A DNA stretch of 64,000 nucleotides from Siphonodentalium dalli (GCA_032622095.1 CP136062.1:144788351-144852350), one strand, 5' to 3'. Positions 1 to 14,700 are shown, numbered from the stretch's first letter. Notes: generated by a model from the sequence alone, not told the origin. Numbers and translations are program-made.

Positions 1-115
1 AACACTGGATCAGTTTGAAATTCGCAAGATTTTAAAGTTAAGTCCCAGTAATGTATGCCTTTTACATATCCTCCTCGTGCTGTGTGTGTTATGCTTTGAC
101 GTCGTTCTTTTTCAG

Positions 116-170
116 TTGTTCGGTGCTGATGTTTCCCATATCTGCTCACTTCAATTATCGAACTCGACAG
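116..170 (+). CDS. PDXK: PDXK exon (ADVSHICSLQLSNST segment)
   Basis: A TTTTTCAG acceptor ends at 115 and a GTGAGT donor starts at 171. The 55-nt exon encodes LFGADVSHICSLQLSNST plus one base, matching the pyridoxal kinase stretch that reads VLGFEIDAVNSVQFSNHT in vertebrates. The Thr in this motif contributes to the pyridoxal site in known structures. It enters in phase 0 and leaves in phase 1. Confidence 0.85.
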
Positions 171-3100
171 GTGAGTGAGGATACACGTTCGCAGGGGCTG
201 TTGTATTAACATTGCTCCAATTTTGCATTGCCAAGATATTTATGATAATTGATTAATCTTTCACCAACTGGCAACTTTGTTCTGTTTGTTGTCTACTCAA
301 GAATCTTGTCATAGTTTGTTAACTCAAACATCTACCTGTTTCTGAGAGACAAAACATTTGGCCGATTTTGGTTTTTGTCAACATATTTAACATGAGTAGA
401 TTTTGTGGTAGCAACTGGCTCCACTTGAGTAGATTGTTATGCAGCAACTGTCTCAACTTCGGTAGATGTGTCCATGGCTTGTGATACAGGTTCTGGAACA
501 GAATCAATAAGTAGTTCTCAGCTGTCAATTTTTAATCTTGAATTCATGGGACATGAACGATCCATTGCAGGATGTTGCATCTTGACAATTTAAACAAAAT
601 TTCGTTTCGTTCAATCCTTATGATCATGACCAGAAATAGATCACCATGCACATATGTGGTCCGCCATATCAAATCCAATCGTAAGTCGGGATTTTTTTTA
701 CCCTGTGCCAATGCATTCTCTTATATATGCGAGTCGACCATAGGTCGCCTCGCATATATAAGAGAATGCATTGGCCTAACAATTTTAATAATTTTTTCTT
801 GTATTCTTTAACAATTTTATAATTTCACCCATACAGAGCCCCAGACAAACATGAGCAGACGACACTCTTCTATATGCTTCTATATATGTGTGGGGCTCCC
901 TGCAGGGTAATGGATGTTTTTTATTTTATGTCCTAAACATTGTTAGAAACATTTTATTTTAAAAAAATGATAAAAAATTGTTAGGCCATTCTCTTGTATA
1001 TGCGAGGCGACCTATGATCGACTCGAATATATAAGAGAATGCATTGGCACAGGGTAAAAAAAATCCCGACTTACGACTGGATTTGATATGGCGGGTCACA
1101 TATGATTGTTTACTTTTACACTGTGACTGATCTGGACATATGTATTTAAATCTATCTTGATATATCTAACGCTCAAGGTCGAAAAATATAATTAATGGCT
1201 AAATGCGTGACAGCCAATTGTTTTGTATGGTGTTCCGTGGATTGACCGCTTATGATCAAATCATAAACAAATATGTGACCCGCCATATCAAATCCAGTCG
1301 TAAGTCGGGATTTTTTTACCCTGTGCCAATGCATTCTCTTATATATGCGAGTCGACCATAGGTCGCCTCGCATATATAAGAGAACGCATTGGCCTAACAA
1401 TTTTTTATCATTTTTTTTAAAAATAAATGTTTCTTACAATTTTTAGGACATAAAATAAAAAAACATCCATACCCTGCAGGGAGCCCCACACATATATAGA
1501 AGCATATAGAAGAGTGTCGTCTGCTCATGTTTGTCTGGGGCTCTGTATGGGTGAAATTATAAAATTGTTAAAGAATACAAGAAAAATTTATTAAAATTGT
1601 AAAATATTGTTAGGCCAATGCTTATATATGCGAGGCGACCTATGGTCGACTCGCATATATAAGAGAATGCATTGGCACAGGGTAAAAAAATCCCGACTTA
1701 CGACTGGATTTTATATGGCGGGTCACATATTGTTAAAACCTTACTTTTCAAAAGTAGAATTCCTACATGTTTGTTTTTGTCATCATACGGTATGTATGAT
1801 CTGAGGCTTCAAACTGTCACGTAGCAGTTTATCACTGTTTTATTTGTTCATTACTTTTTAATTGTTTATATGACATACTTTTATGTGAGCACTGTATGTC
1901 TAAAAAAAATCATTGAGGTCATAGAATTTATCGCATCAGAAGGAAGAAAGGGTCCATTATCTCTTCTGCATGGAACAGTAATGAAGTTCCGTGTAGGAAG
2001 TCCTTTCCGTATATCGTAAACAATAAAAAGCGTTTCTTCTATATTTGTGTGTGATATGTCGATCACAGGTGACTTCGACCATGTTAAAACTTACTTGTAA
2101 AAAGTAGAATTCCTACACTGTTGTTGCTTTTTTTAGCGTAGGGTATGATTTGAGGCTTCAAACTGTCATGTGGCAATTTTGTGTTAATTAATTTTTAATC
2201 GTTTATATGACAAACTTATATGTGACCCGCCATATCAAATCCAGTCGTAAGTCGGGATTTTTTTTACCCTGTGCCAATGCATTCTCTTATATATGCGAGT
2301 CGACCATATGTCGCCTCGCATATATAAGAGAATGCATTGGCCTAACAATTTTTTACAATTTTAATAATTTTTTCTTGTATTCTTTAACAATTTTATAATT
2401 TCACCCATACACAGCCCCGACAAACATGAGTAGACGACACTCTTCTATATGCTTCTATATATGTGTGGGGCTCCATGCAGGGTAATGGATGTTTTATATT
2501 TTATTTCCTAAAAAATTGCAAGAAACATTTATTTTAAAAAAATGATAAAAAATTGTTAGGCCAATGCGTATATAAGAGAATGCATTGGCACAGGGTAAAA
2601 AAATCCCGACTTACGACTGGATTTGATATGGCGGGTCACATATGTGGGAACTGTATGTGTCTAAAAAATTATCATTGAGGTCATAGCATTCATCGCATTA
2701 GAAGGAAGAAAGGGTTCATTTGTCTTCTGCGTGGAACAGCAATGGAGTCCTTTCATTATATCATAAACAATAAAGAGCGTCTCTTCTATATTTGTGTGCG
2801 ATATGCCGAACACAGCTGACTTCGGCAATTCTCTTCAGAATAAGCGAAGCCTGAAAATTGATATTTGATCTATTTTGATAACCGGATCGTGACAAAGGCA
2901 AGATATTAAAGATGCCCTATCCGATTTGACACCATATTTTATAAGCAGATTATAATTATCTGGGACAAATGAATCCATTAATTGGTTTTGATGACCAGAT
3001 ATCGACTTTCAAAAGGGAAATTTGTCAGCATATAACATAAATGATGATGACCGTCGCGTAGAACGAGAGTCCATGCTTCTGTTAAAGGCACGTGAGGCCT

Positions 3101-6100
3101 TAGTTGTCGAAAATATTCATATTTGTTCCAATCACCGTAAACAGAAAAACATTAAAACGCATACAGTTTCGTTCATATATACCATGACCATCGCGTAAAC
3201 AGCATGTTATCATAAAGACCTACTATATTTTACCTAAGCAAGAGCCTGATTGTGTTACAGAAGACAGCACAATGCTTACTGGCTAATCACACACAAATGA
3301 CATAAACGCTTATCAGGAATTCACCAACAAAGAACGCTCGTTATGTTTACCATCATAATATAAACAAACACTAGAAAAGTAACTTTTTTTGCTTTTGTTT
3401 ACATAACAATGGTCAAACATATGACAATAACATACTGCGATATTTCGTATTTGTGTACGGACAAAGTCTGTCTACATTTTGATGTTCTTTCTGTTTGTGG
3501 CGGTTTTTGACGGGTGGAAATATTTTCACAGGATACCCACCGCCAAGGCCAACCGTACCTTTAACCAAGAGCGGTCAATGATACAGAACGTTCTCAACTA
3601 AATTTTGCGCTCCTTAATGATGTTTTCTTTTGTTAATTTTCGAGATACTTGTGCCATACGAATGGCGGCGGTTGCAATTATTTTTCATTTTTCTTGTGCA
3701 TAGTAAATTGAAGATTAACATACACATTATTGACTAATTTAGTGCCATATCAACATGGTATCTTTAATATGACAACTTTGAGAGTCTATTTTAGAAAAGA
3801 CATCGCGAATTATCGCAAATGAACCGAATCAATATGACCTTTTCGATCTTTCCCTAAACCAACTCGGCCATCATTAATTATTTGTCAATAAATAGGTTCT
3901 TCAATATTTCCATACAAGTGAATTTCGTTTTGGCTCAGCATAATTTGTGACAATGATAATTTGAGATAAATAACGCTAGTTTTTTAAAAACACCACTTCC
4001 ATCCACAAATATCATACTATATATAAGTCGGTAGGACCCACCAACGCCATATATAGCGTTGTGTCAGTACCGCTTAACCAGGAGCGATATTTTATTTCCT
4101 AATTCAGACGAGTTCGAGAACAAAGATCTAATTAGGAAAGAAACGTCAGATGCAGGTGAGTTATATCATAACGTATTAGTCACACCTTGTCATTTATTAT
4201 TTAAGGTACAGTATTCGTTTCCTAATGTAATTACTCATATTAAAGGCATTATGCCGAATCACAAACTTATAAATCGCCAAGGAACCGAGATTATTACTTA
4301 TAATTACATATCAGTGAAACATACCACCATGAACATGCATCTTTAATTGGAACTAAGTTTAATATTTGGAACATTATAAAGACGTTGCCGCGAAGTCGCG
4401 TGGTGACGTGTCTGAAGAAATTCATACGACCAATGTTCACTATCGGCCTAATATATTATCCTATCCAATATTTATTACCATTATGGAAGCCAATGGCGAA
4501 ATGCTAAATACAACTAGAGGTGTGACTGTCCCAATGGGACTACGGATACCCCCCTGTTTTTAAAATACTAAGATGTTTCACATGTCAGTAAACATTTAGT
4601 TAAAATAATAAAATAACAGTTCCCATTGCAGGTGTACAACCATAACCCTAACCTATTGACCGAAAAATGTAGGAATAAAAGCTTGGACAAAATTATGTAT
4701 GTTGCGAAAAAATTTCTAAGTTGTAAAAGGGGAATAACTCAGACGTCATAATCGCAGGTGCACAGGTTCCCATGGTACTAAATATCAGTGCCAAGATTAA
4801 AAAACATTGACCGAAAAATGTAGGAATAAAAGCTCGGACAAAATTATGAATGTTGCAAAAAAAGTTTATAAATTAAAAAAGGGGAATAACTCCACCAAAA
4901 AATGTCGGACAGACGTCATAATCGCAAGTGCACAAGTTCCCATGGTACTAAATATCTGTGCCACGTTTTTAAAAAATTGACTGAAAAATGTAGGAATAAA
5001 AGCTCGGACAAAAGTATACATGTTGTGAAAATTTTCTAAGTCGAAAAAGGGGGGATAACTCCACTAAAAAAATTCCAACAGACGTCATAATCGCAGGTGC
5101 ACAGGTTCCCATGGTGGTTGATGTATGTGCCAAGTTTCACGGACATTGATAAAAAAACGACTGAGAAAAACTCCGGACAAATTTGTGTCCACGGACGGAC
5201 GACGCCGACGGACGACGGACGGACGGACGGACAAGCTGACTCCAGTATACCCCCCTAACTTCGTTACGGGGGGTATAATTAAGTGGGTGTAATTACATGT
5301 ACATTGCTAACGATACATATTTAAGTTGGCGGTCAATTTTGAATGGGAATTTCCATGAAAATCTCACGAGCAAATGTTAGCGGTATATGAAGCAGTTGTC
5401 TGGGAACTAAAGCAGATATATATCATTACATTCATAAAATAATAACTGGCGGGTGGGGTAGGTACATTATTACTTTTGCTGTTGGTGTATTGAGAATGTT
5501 TTTTTCCCCTGCAATTACAACACTCCATACATTTGAACAATCTGTATAAAATTATAAAATAAATACACGAGCATGCATTATAATGGAACAATTAAGTTCC
5601 AAGTCGACCCGACAGCTACAGCCACATGGCGGTTTGCACTCCAAAATACACATACTATTATTCGCTTTTGAATTTTTCTCAGTATCGAAATAGGTCGATA
5701 AATATCTGAACTACCTTTCTACGAGCATTATGTAACCCAAAAAGACGCATTGAAATAATTAAAAATACAACTGTGAAAACGGTGCTTGGGTCCCAACACA
5801 AAACAGCCATTTGCACAACATGGAACAGAAACGAGCGTTTCGTGGTAGTGTGTTCTTTATACGGTAGCAATAAAGAGCGTTTGTCTGACTTCTGGCAAAT
5901 GGCTGAATAATTGTCTGTGACTTTGGCAAGTGTTTTTCAGTGCATATGAAGCCGGTATATCAATAGTTCGTTTATTTATCGACCTACCGTATCCGTCGCT
6001 CCAAATTACGCAGACAAAAATTGGAAGTTCGAATGAACCATGACCGTTTAAATGTATTGTTTTCAATACCGCATCAAGTCAAACTCAGAATAATTGGCAA

Positions 6101-9100
6101 CTGCAGATTTTTCTCCGGAGAACTGAATGCAAATGCCGATTCCATTGTGTTTACTTGAAGGCCCCACCCCATAAGGATGTATTATGACCGCTGGCAAAAT
6201 TTTATTACTAAATCGATATTACTTTTTAAATATAATATAAAATACTTTTGGAACAATGCACGTGTTAGTGGCTCTACGAGAACTGCACTATTTTGTTTGA
6301 TATATAACTTCTTGCCATTTAATCCATATAATAGAGTTTCTATGATTTACAGAAAAAGCGACTTGTATTAGTTTTCATTAACAAAATAGCAAATATTGCA
6401 GTTTTGCATTGGTAACTCTAATTTGTTTGGCACGTTTGAATATCAACAATATTCAATGGAACAATATAGTGATGAGAGTATGGTTTTCTATTTTGTTGTA
6501 AAAAGAGGTCGGGGACCCCGCTTTCATCTCCACGGTCAGTCTGTTCTCCCGATAACCCGCACGTTATCTTTATTTTAGGTAGATAATCTGCTTAAAATTA
6601 CCTCATTTTGAGTCGATAATGTGCTGAAAATTAGACCAATTTAGTCACATTATCGACTCATAATGAGGCGATTCTAAGCAGATTATGCGCGGGCAATGAC
6701 ACAAATAAGCCAACCCACGACTTGTCATGTGTACGCACGCTCTTTAACATGAGTTTTTACCAGCGCCACAAAACGAAATAACGGCTATGACTCCATTATC
6801 TGCTTATTTCAGAATCATGTAATCACATTATGTACCTATTTCATAATACAGGTCGATTATGTGCGTATTTGCGCGAGGATATGTTGCCACTGTCCAGACG
6901 CATCAATGATACAAACGGTCTTTATTTCTACCGACCATAGCACGAATAAATAACGACAAAGGCCCGATTAATCTTCTAGAGGTAATACTCAGGTCCGAAT
7001 CGGCATCTCCAGTTTAAACTGGGTTTTAGTAGTAAAACCAAGTTTTACTCGACCGCGGGGACGACATGCATTTGGTCGACTGCGTTACATGTGGGTCACA
7101 ATTGTTCAATTACAAGAATAGGAGGCGTGGTATATGTCTTTTATGGATACTTTCCAATACATTGTTGGATCACGCGCCCGGCGGTCGCTATCTGATCTCC
7201 TATAATAGGCGAAGAACCCTTGTGCTTCGTGAAATCACGACGAATTCACGGACTGTTGTATAGCAGTTAGTTATTATCTAGTATCATGAATGAACTTGAT
7301 TTTTGGAACTTATTCCCTCAACATTATTCACAAAAATATATATTTCGGTCAATTTTAAACACCCATAGAAACACACCACCCCTCCCCTCACCGGGGGTAC
7401 CACCGAGGGGGTGAACATGGGGTATGGAGCATTTTCGAGAACGGTAAGGATTTCGGTGAATTTGACGGCATGGGTGGGTACCGGCCCCAAACACCGCCTA
7501 GAAACATCCCCACCCGGGGTTACAACACCGAGGTGGAGAAATCTTGTATGGACCATTTTCGAGAACGGCAATGATTTAGGTGAAATTTTTGACAGGAGTG
7601 GGTGCCCTCACCGGGGGGTACCACATGAGGGGTGGAAATGGGGAATGGACCATGTTAGAGAACGGTAAGGATTTCGTCCAATTTGGGTTATGGATGGGGG
7701 GCCCGCCTTCAAATACCCCATATAAACCCCACCACACCACTCACCCGGGCCACTCACACATGCTGTCAAATTGGCCAAAACCCTTACCGTTCTCGAAAAT
7801 TGTCCATACACAATTTTCACCCCCTCGGGTTGGTACCCCCGGGGTTAGGTGTGTGTTTCTATGGGGTATATGGGGCGGGGCCCCACCCATTCCGTCAGAT
7901 TGACCGAACGAGACATTTTGCGAATAAGGAATACAATGGTCCGTACTCCATTTTCACCCCCTCGGGTGGTACCCCCGGGTTGAGTGGTGGGTGTTTCTAT
8001 GGGATATTTTGGCGGACTTCAGTACCAGTCAAAAGAAGTTGTACATTAAGCGCGCTATTTCGCGCAATATCGCAATAATATTGCAAGTGGAAACGCTTAT
8101 AAGCGCGGCGCTTGCGATGTTATTGCAATATTTTGCGCTAATATTGCGATATCTTGCGGTAAAAATTGTGAAATTAAAGCAAATTATTGCTTCTTCTATA
8201 CTGTTTATTGCATAAATAGAGACAATGTTTTAGATTTGTAATTTTGCGCGCTTAATATTGCAATATTTTGCGCTCAATGTCGCAATAATAAGCGCGACAG
8301 TATTTTTGGTATTGCGCTATAATCGCGCCTTTTTCAAAAGTAAGCGCGCACAATATCGCAATAAAGGCGCGCCTAAATATACCATTTCTTCTGACTGGTA
8401 CTGTACCAACCCATGCCGTCAAATTGACCGAAAGAGACATGTTTGCGAATAAGGAATATGACATAAGTTCCAAATCTAATGTTCGTATCGAACTTGTCAA
8501 ACGGATCAGTCCAATCCAATCCATCCATGCTCTGTCGCCAAAGCGAGCGAACGAGCCCATTGCAAAATAATATATAGCAAGAAAGTATCCATCACATTGG
8601 CATATTTGTTAGAAGTTATCTCATAAGTACCGACATTAACGCCTCACCCAATTCCACTGAGACTCTGCTATATGTATATAAACTGCACAGGAATATTGAG
8701 TGACAAACGTCACGAGCATAAACACCTCCCCCAATTCAAAAGAAACACTCGAATATACGCGAAGAAACAACATTAATACTGGGCGAAAAAACTTGACCGA
8801 ATAATAAAACCCGCAAACTAGGTTTTAGTAAAACCTGGGGTAGGGTGGTTTTACTTTTATGTTTTTTCAAAGTATATTTAAAGATATGTTTTCGAGACGA
8901 GACGTATGGTACGGATAAATCAGATATAAATAATCGTCTCCTGGTGATTATATCGCCAATTCACCACAAACAATTAGCAATATTATCTTTTCTTTATCAT
9001 GACAATAAAACCTTGTTTTAATTGAGATTGAATTCAAAAAACTAAAACTGAGTTTATCACAAAACTGGGTTTAACTACACTAAAACCTAGTTTTACTCTC

Positions 9101-11668
9101 GTAAAACCTAGTTTTACTCCCGTAAAACCTAGTTTTACTACAGTAAAACCTAGTTTTACTACAGTAAAACCAAGTTTTTAATCCTACTAAAACCTAGTTT
9201 AAACTAGAGTAAAATTAGGTCTATAATAAAACCTAGTTTAAACCAGAGATGCCGATTCGGACATGGAATTGAATAAGTGCGACACTGAATTTGAATATTT
9301 GTGTGTGAAATATGAATTTGGATTATCCGTCTTTTATTGAATTCACAAAAACGGCAATATCCGTATTCAACTATTAACGTTAACTATACTAGTTTATTTA
9401 GGATGAGCCTAACCTAATAATAGCATCCACTCTAATTACAAAATAGGCATTTGAAATGTGATCTAGTTAATCTGAGACATGAGGACTATTCGTCGCCTTC
9501 CACATTTCTAAGTCTTTCAGAAATAAAAAAGAAGTTAAATCATGTTCATCGTTTTTTTTTTGCAGATCCTGACGCGAGCCCTATGCTTATGGTAAACCGA
9601 ATGGACCTAAATGATACGGATCGTTTATACAGATCGATGAAGCGGGCCGGGAGAAAATACGACTTCATCTTTTGCGGTACGTATATATGAGAGGCAATTC
9701 GACACAATAATGTCAATAGTGGCTTCTCTTCCGCACATGGTACTAACTCCTCGACCGTGATTATTTGGCTTTTCCGTGGACGATTCGCCCACCTCGCGGT
9801 TATGTTGCCACTCTGAGAACACCAAAATATGGTTCGATGTTGCTCATGTGCGGTCCCTTCTGCCCGCGGCCAATCCCACGGGAATGTTGCTCCTCGGTGG
9901 ATACTTCCACCCAAACCCCACATGATGAGCAACTATGCCAACGCCTCGTGGTGCGGTTGCTTCTATGCGAACACTTCCGTATACATCCTGCGACAACGAA
10001 TGGTCAGTTAAGAACATTGTTGCAAATCCCGAAACCAATGAGTCATTCATATGAGTCATATATGCATGTTGAGACATATAAGCTGCCCAACTCTGAATGG
10101 AAATGTTTCATTTTAAGGAGGTCCCCGTAGGTGGTTAGGTCGTTAATAATACCACAGAATCACGATTTCCAAGCTTGATCTGAGTTGAGGGACATCGCAA
10201 TGTGCCACTCTGATCGATATGGCCATTTCGACACAATGAGAATTGTTCATTCTCACTGAAACAAGCATATTTGAAGCAATGTACACTCATACTGAGTCCG
10301 TATACATCTCACATATATACAATGTATGATCCTTATGTTACGGCTAGTGCAGTTATATCGAATATACACTGCAATAGTACACAATGTCCACAGCTATCAT
10401 GTTTCTTCCTCGTAACCATTGCAGGGTACGTTGGTGAAGGAGAATCCAAAATAAGATGGGGCGAGATTATAAAGGAAATCAAGAGCAACCAAAATGATGT
10501 TATATATAGTAAGTACTCTTTGTAGTTAAAGTATATATGCATAAACCTTAAGGGTTAAGTAGGATTGTACTGAGTGAAGTTGTGGATTGCGATATAGGAA
10601 ACCAATTTTATTGAACCGTGCAAATCATGCAGTTGGGACAACTTAAATTGTTACATTTAAAAGTAAAGGAATAATTATTAATACATACCTGTGAATGCAT
10701 TATTAATTAGTCTTTTAACGCACCTAGAATGCGTGCGTATAGTACGGTATGATGGGAATTCGGTATCTTAAGTTTTTCTATATTTAATGGTATGCATGCA
10801 ATTGTAGTTGTTGGGAGAAAGATGCTACTGGTGGTTTTAAAACAAGTGGGTTATTTTGCCGGGTGGCTGGTCCGGTTGTTCGCTTGGTAAATATATCGGT
10901 GAATGATTCTTGCAAGCGTATATAATATCAATCATGCATGAAAACCGCAGTGTGGACTATATGGATATCATAGATATCGAGTATATTTTCTTTTTGAAAA
11001 AGAAGCTCGGTATATCTCTGATTACATACAACTCATATCGTGCTTTTTTAAGCATGAACATTGATTTTGACCGCAGGGACGTGTCCCCATATCTGAACCC
11101 TGTAAACTAGATGGCTTTACGGTAGAGAGCACAATATGTTTCAAATTCACAACCAGGAAAGAAATGTTCAACCTTGTTGATGTGTTATATGGCGTTGACA
11201 ATTTTGGAACAAACAGCAAATGTATTTTGAAAGTCAGGTTTTCATGTGTATGGATTACTAAGAATTTTGCTGAGGATTCAAGCCCAAAATTTACCATTTT
11301 TGTATAGCTTCGTTTTATATAAGTATACATTAATATAGTTCCATTTGTCATTATTCTCTTAATGTATTGGCGTATAGTTGTGTTTTTTCAGTTTTGATTG
11401 CTAGCTTATTGCTACAGCACCAAGCATATCAGTTGCGTAACTCGTTTTCACAAAACATTATTGTCCGCATGTGTTGAGATATCCATGGTTGCCGAATTTG
11501 ACATTCTCTGATCGAATGTAAGTAATGGATAATTAGAAATAGAAATGGAGATAGTACATCGACTCTCCGGTTGACGTGCAGCCTGTTATATCAATCTGAC
11601 TGGGTATACATACTTATAGTGACTTCAGCAAACATCTTCTTGTTCACGACCAACAGCATGATCATGTT

Positions 11669-11708
<40 letters not shown>

Positions 11709-11715
11709 GCTACTG

Positions 11716-11757
<42 letters not shown>

Positions 11758-14700
11758 TCGTCATCTCAATCATCACCATCAACATCATGATGATGATGAT
11801 GATCATCACCATCATCAACATCACCATCATCGTCATCATCATCATCATCGGTGTCGTTGTCGTCATCATCCCCATCGTCATCATCACCATCAACAACAAC
11901 CACCATAGCAACAAAAATAACAAAAACAACAACAGTAATGACAAAGTTTAACATCACGTTAGGGAACCCCCTGATTAATAAAACGGTTAAAAGCGCATAA
12001 CATTCGCAAGGGAGCTAAATCCGTCATGTTCAGAATATATACGAGTATTGTATTTGGTCGACCCAAACACTCTCGTCAAATATCTTGTACGTTGTTCGGT
12101 AATTTGTTTACATTCAAACAAATAATGAAATTCGTCACTGGTTCTCCCATCACAGCAAATTATACATATATCGCACCAGTGTCGAATGACCATCGGTTGG
12201 TTTCAATTGGTAATCTCTCATTACTTGTGGGAAATCTACACAATGTTGTTCTATTTCTGTTGTCCATTTCGTTAACGTCAACACACAAAAAATATCGGCC
12301 CGAGAAACAAGCCCTGAGGCACTCCACACGTCATTTCCGTTAAATTGGATTTGGTGTCATAGAATTCAACAAATTGCCGACAATATTTCTTGCAGCGAGC
12401 TCTGCATCGTATGCCGTATAGTGATCTAGTTTATGAAGTAAAACTCGTGATTTGTCGCGTCAAATGCTTTTGATGGGCCAAGAAACAGCTAATGTAGAAT
12501 CTCTTGTCGTTTTGTGATTATTTGAGGCAAAATTATTCATGAGTTATAAGAAAGGGTGGAATGTGGAATCATTAGGACGGAAGCCGTATTAGCTTTTACA
12601 GAGAATGTTTTGTTTAAAAAGTCTAGTAATCGTTTATGCATTTTTCAAAGAGAAATTTAGAGAAAGCCAGGGGGCCCGGTCGGCAAAAAGTGAGATGACA
12701 GTAGGCTGAATTTTTTTTTTCCGGCTCTTGGGTACCCACCACCCCCCTATTTGAAGGAATATATATTTTTTCTAATTTCATGCGGGGTACCCACCCCCCC
12801 TTTTTTTTTACCCCCAAAGCTATTGTCTCACCATTTAAGCTTGATGGTCAGTATTACAGTTACCCTATTTCCGTTTCTGGTTATTTTAAGTCATTCCAAC
12901 TTTTGTAATAACACGAAACAGGAAGTGATCTAAAAAAACCTGGAAAACCCCAAAATAACACACAGAATACATGTGCTGATCAGTAAATTATTGAATGTTT
13001 CGTCTGGTTTCGTCCCCAAATATTGTCTGAGGTAGCTCTTTATACAAGTAAACAAGTATAAAAGCATTAGTATAACTTTAGATGTGTCCCATAGTATCAC
13101 ATGAATTTATGTCAATTATGATTTTTGAAAAAATATTAGGGAAACACCACCTGAAATCCACCATGTATCACAAATCAAAATTTCATTTCCATGAGCTGAG
13201 TTCTTGGGATAGGTACTGTGCTAAGGCCAGACCCAGGTCAATCATTCAGACACATACATGTACGTGTAAATAGAAACTTGAAAATAAGCAGTCTGCAGAA
13301 TAAGCTCCAAGGAGGGTGAGTTTAGTGATGCTACCCAGCATAGTGGGCTATAGCATTACCAAATTCACCATATGTGACCCTCATCCTGTAGCTAGTTATC
13401 CATGGTTAATCGAGACCAAAATAGAATGAGGTATAATGCAGCTGTATAATGAGTAAATATTAATGCTTTAAATGAATAGCTTTTTTCATTTTATTACACT
13501 AAAGTTTATTAACTGTCCATTTTCATCTGGAACCAGTAGCATTGGTACATGGCAATCAGATCGGATGTAAATGGCGAATTCCTGAGAGTTGGTTCGTAAT
13601 CTGGATTTATGAGAAGTATCATACCTATATCCATACTAACTACCCCATAATCACTGCCCTAAGTGTCATACACCTTAGCAATGATGCTGAACACTTAGAG
13701 GCAATTATATTGCAGAAATGTTGAAAGAGGAAATAATTGTGACCACTTGGAAAAAAGTGACTTTTTTTCGCGGGTGAACCACCCACACACCCCGGCCTAC
13801 TGTATGGAAAAAGTGAATGACCCCCCCCCCCCCCGAGAAAGCTGGAAGAATGCGGACATGTCTGCAGTTGGGCAGTTGGTGAATATTATTTTTAGAATTT
13901 TCAATTGTAGAGAATATTCCATGCTCGAATGACAAGATAAAAATATGCAATAATGCTGGGAATATCTTCTCAATTGTTTCCGTAAGGATATCCTAAACGT
14001 GACAGTGTTGAAATTTCTTCCAATATGGCCGAAAATAAAAAAAAGGTAATGAGCTCTAATTCACAATAGGGTTTTTTATTATGGAACAATTGTTGTTTTC
14101 AATTTTACACTTTGCTACAGTACTAAAATCTGTACAATTACTGCATGTTTTTAGTATACTAGTTTACCGATAGGTCCCATGGTATTCCCATATATTTAGA
14201 GGGACTTTGCCTTTTCGTTATGTTTCTTGTGTCATAAATTCACTGTGTAAACTGTGGTCGTATCCACTCGGTATGATAAATCAACAACGACACTCGAAAA
14301 TAGGGAACTTAAAATTTTAGTTAACAAATACTAAAATCTGAGAATTTATAATCACCACTAATTGGCATATTTAAGTACTGTATGGCCAAAAGTTACCTCA
14401 GAATATCGCCGATTTAAATGACAATTTACTAGAAAAGAGATATTTGAAGGCAAACGTGGACAAAATGGATTGTAAACATCACGTGACTAAAAACTCGGAA
14501 TACCCTCCAAACGAAATTTGTCACAAGTATGGAGAAATTCACTCTTTAAATATTTTTTGTCTTTACACAAGGCAACACACCTGAATATACATTAGATTGA
14601 CAACCTAATATACTGTATATATAAACAGAACTTATGAACTGATATGTATATATATATTAAGTACTATTTTGTAAGAAGGTAGTAATTACCGGTCTTTCCC

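Larger units (their letters stand above)
6993..9262. mobile_element. 2.27-kb inverted-repeat element filled with satellite
   Basis: The left end reads GTCCGAATCGGCATCTC followed by a GTTTAAACTGGGTTTTA stretch; the right end is its reverse complement with about three mismatches over 36 bp. Inside lie several hundred bp of unrelated sequence, a degenerate satellite and a nested CGCG-rich element, then an array of AAAACCTAGTTTTAC units adjoining the right end. No transposase-like ORF is visible, and I could not define a target duplication. I read it as a non-autonomous inverted-repeat element. Confidence 0.65.

Noticed and set aside
7411..8078. Overlapping Gly/Pro/His-rich ORFs
   Set aside because: Produced by the degenerate satellite; frames change between units.
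9040..9245. CRISPR-like spaced short repeats
   Set aside because: Units abut with tiny spacers, are palindromic and imperfect, and sit in an animal intron inside an inverted-repeat element.
10910..11110. Possible extra PDXK exon (VDYMDIIDIEYIFF) with an upstream CCGCAG
   Set aside because: PDXK sequence is continuous from 10508 to 16383 in phase; this ORF has no family similarity.
11571..11951. Long poly-Thr / poly-Val / poly-Asp ORFs on both strands
   Set aside because: They are translations of the ACT and CAT microsatellite, not genes.
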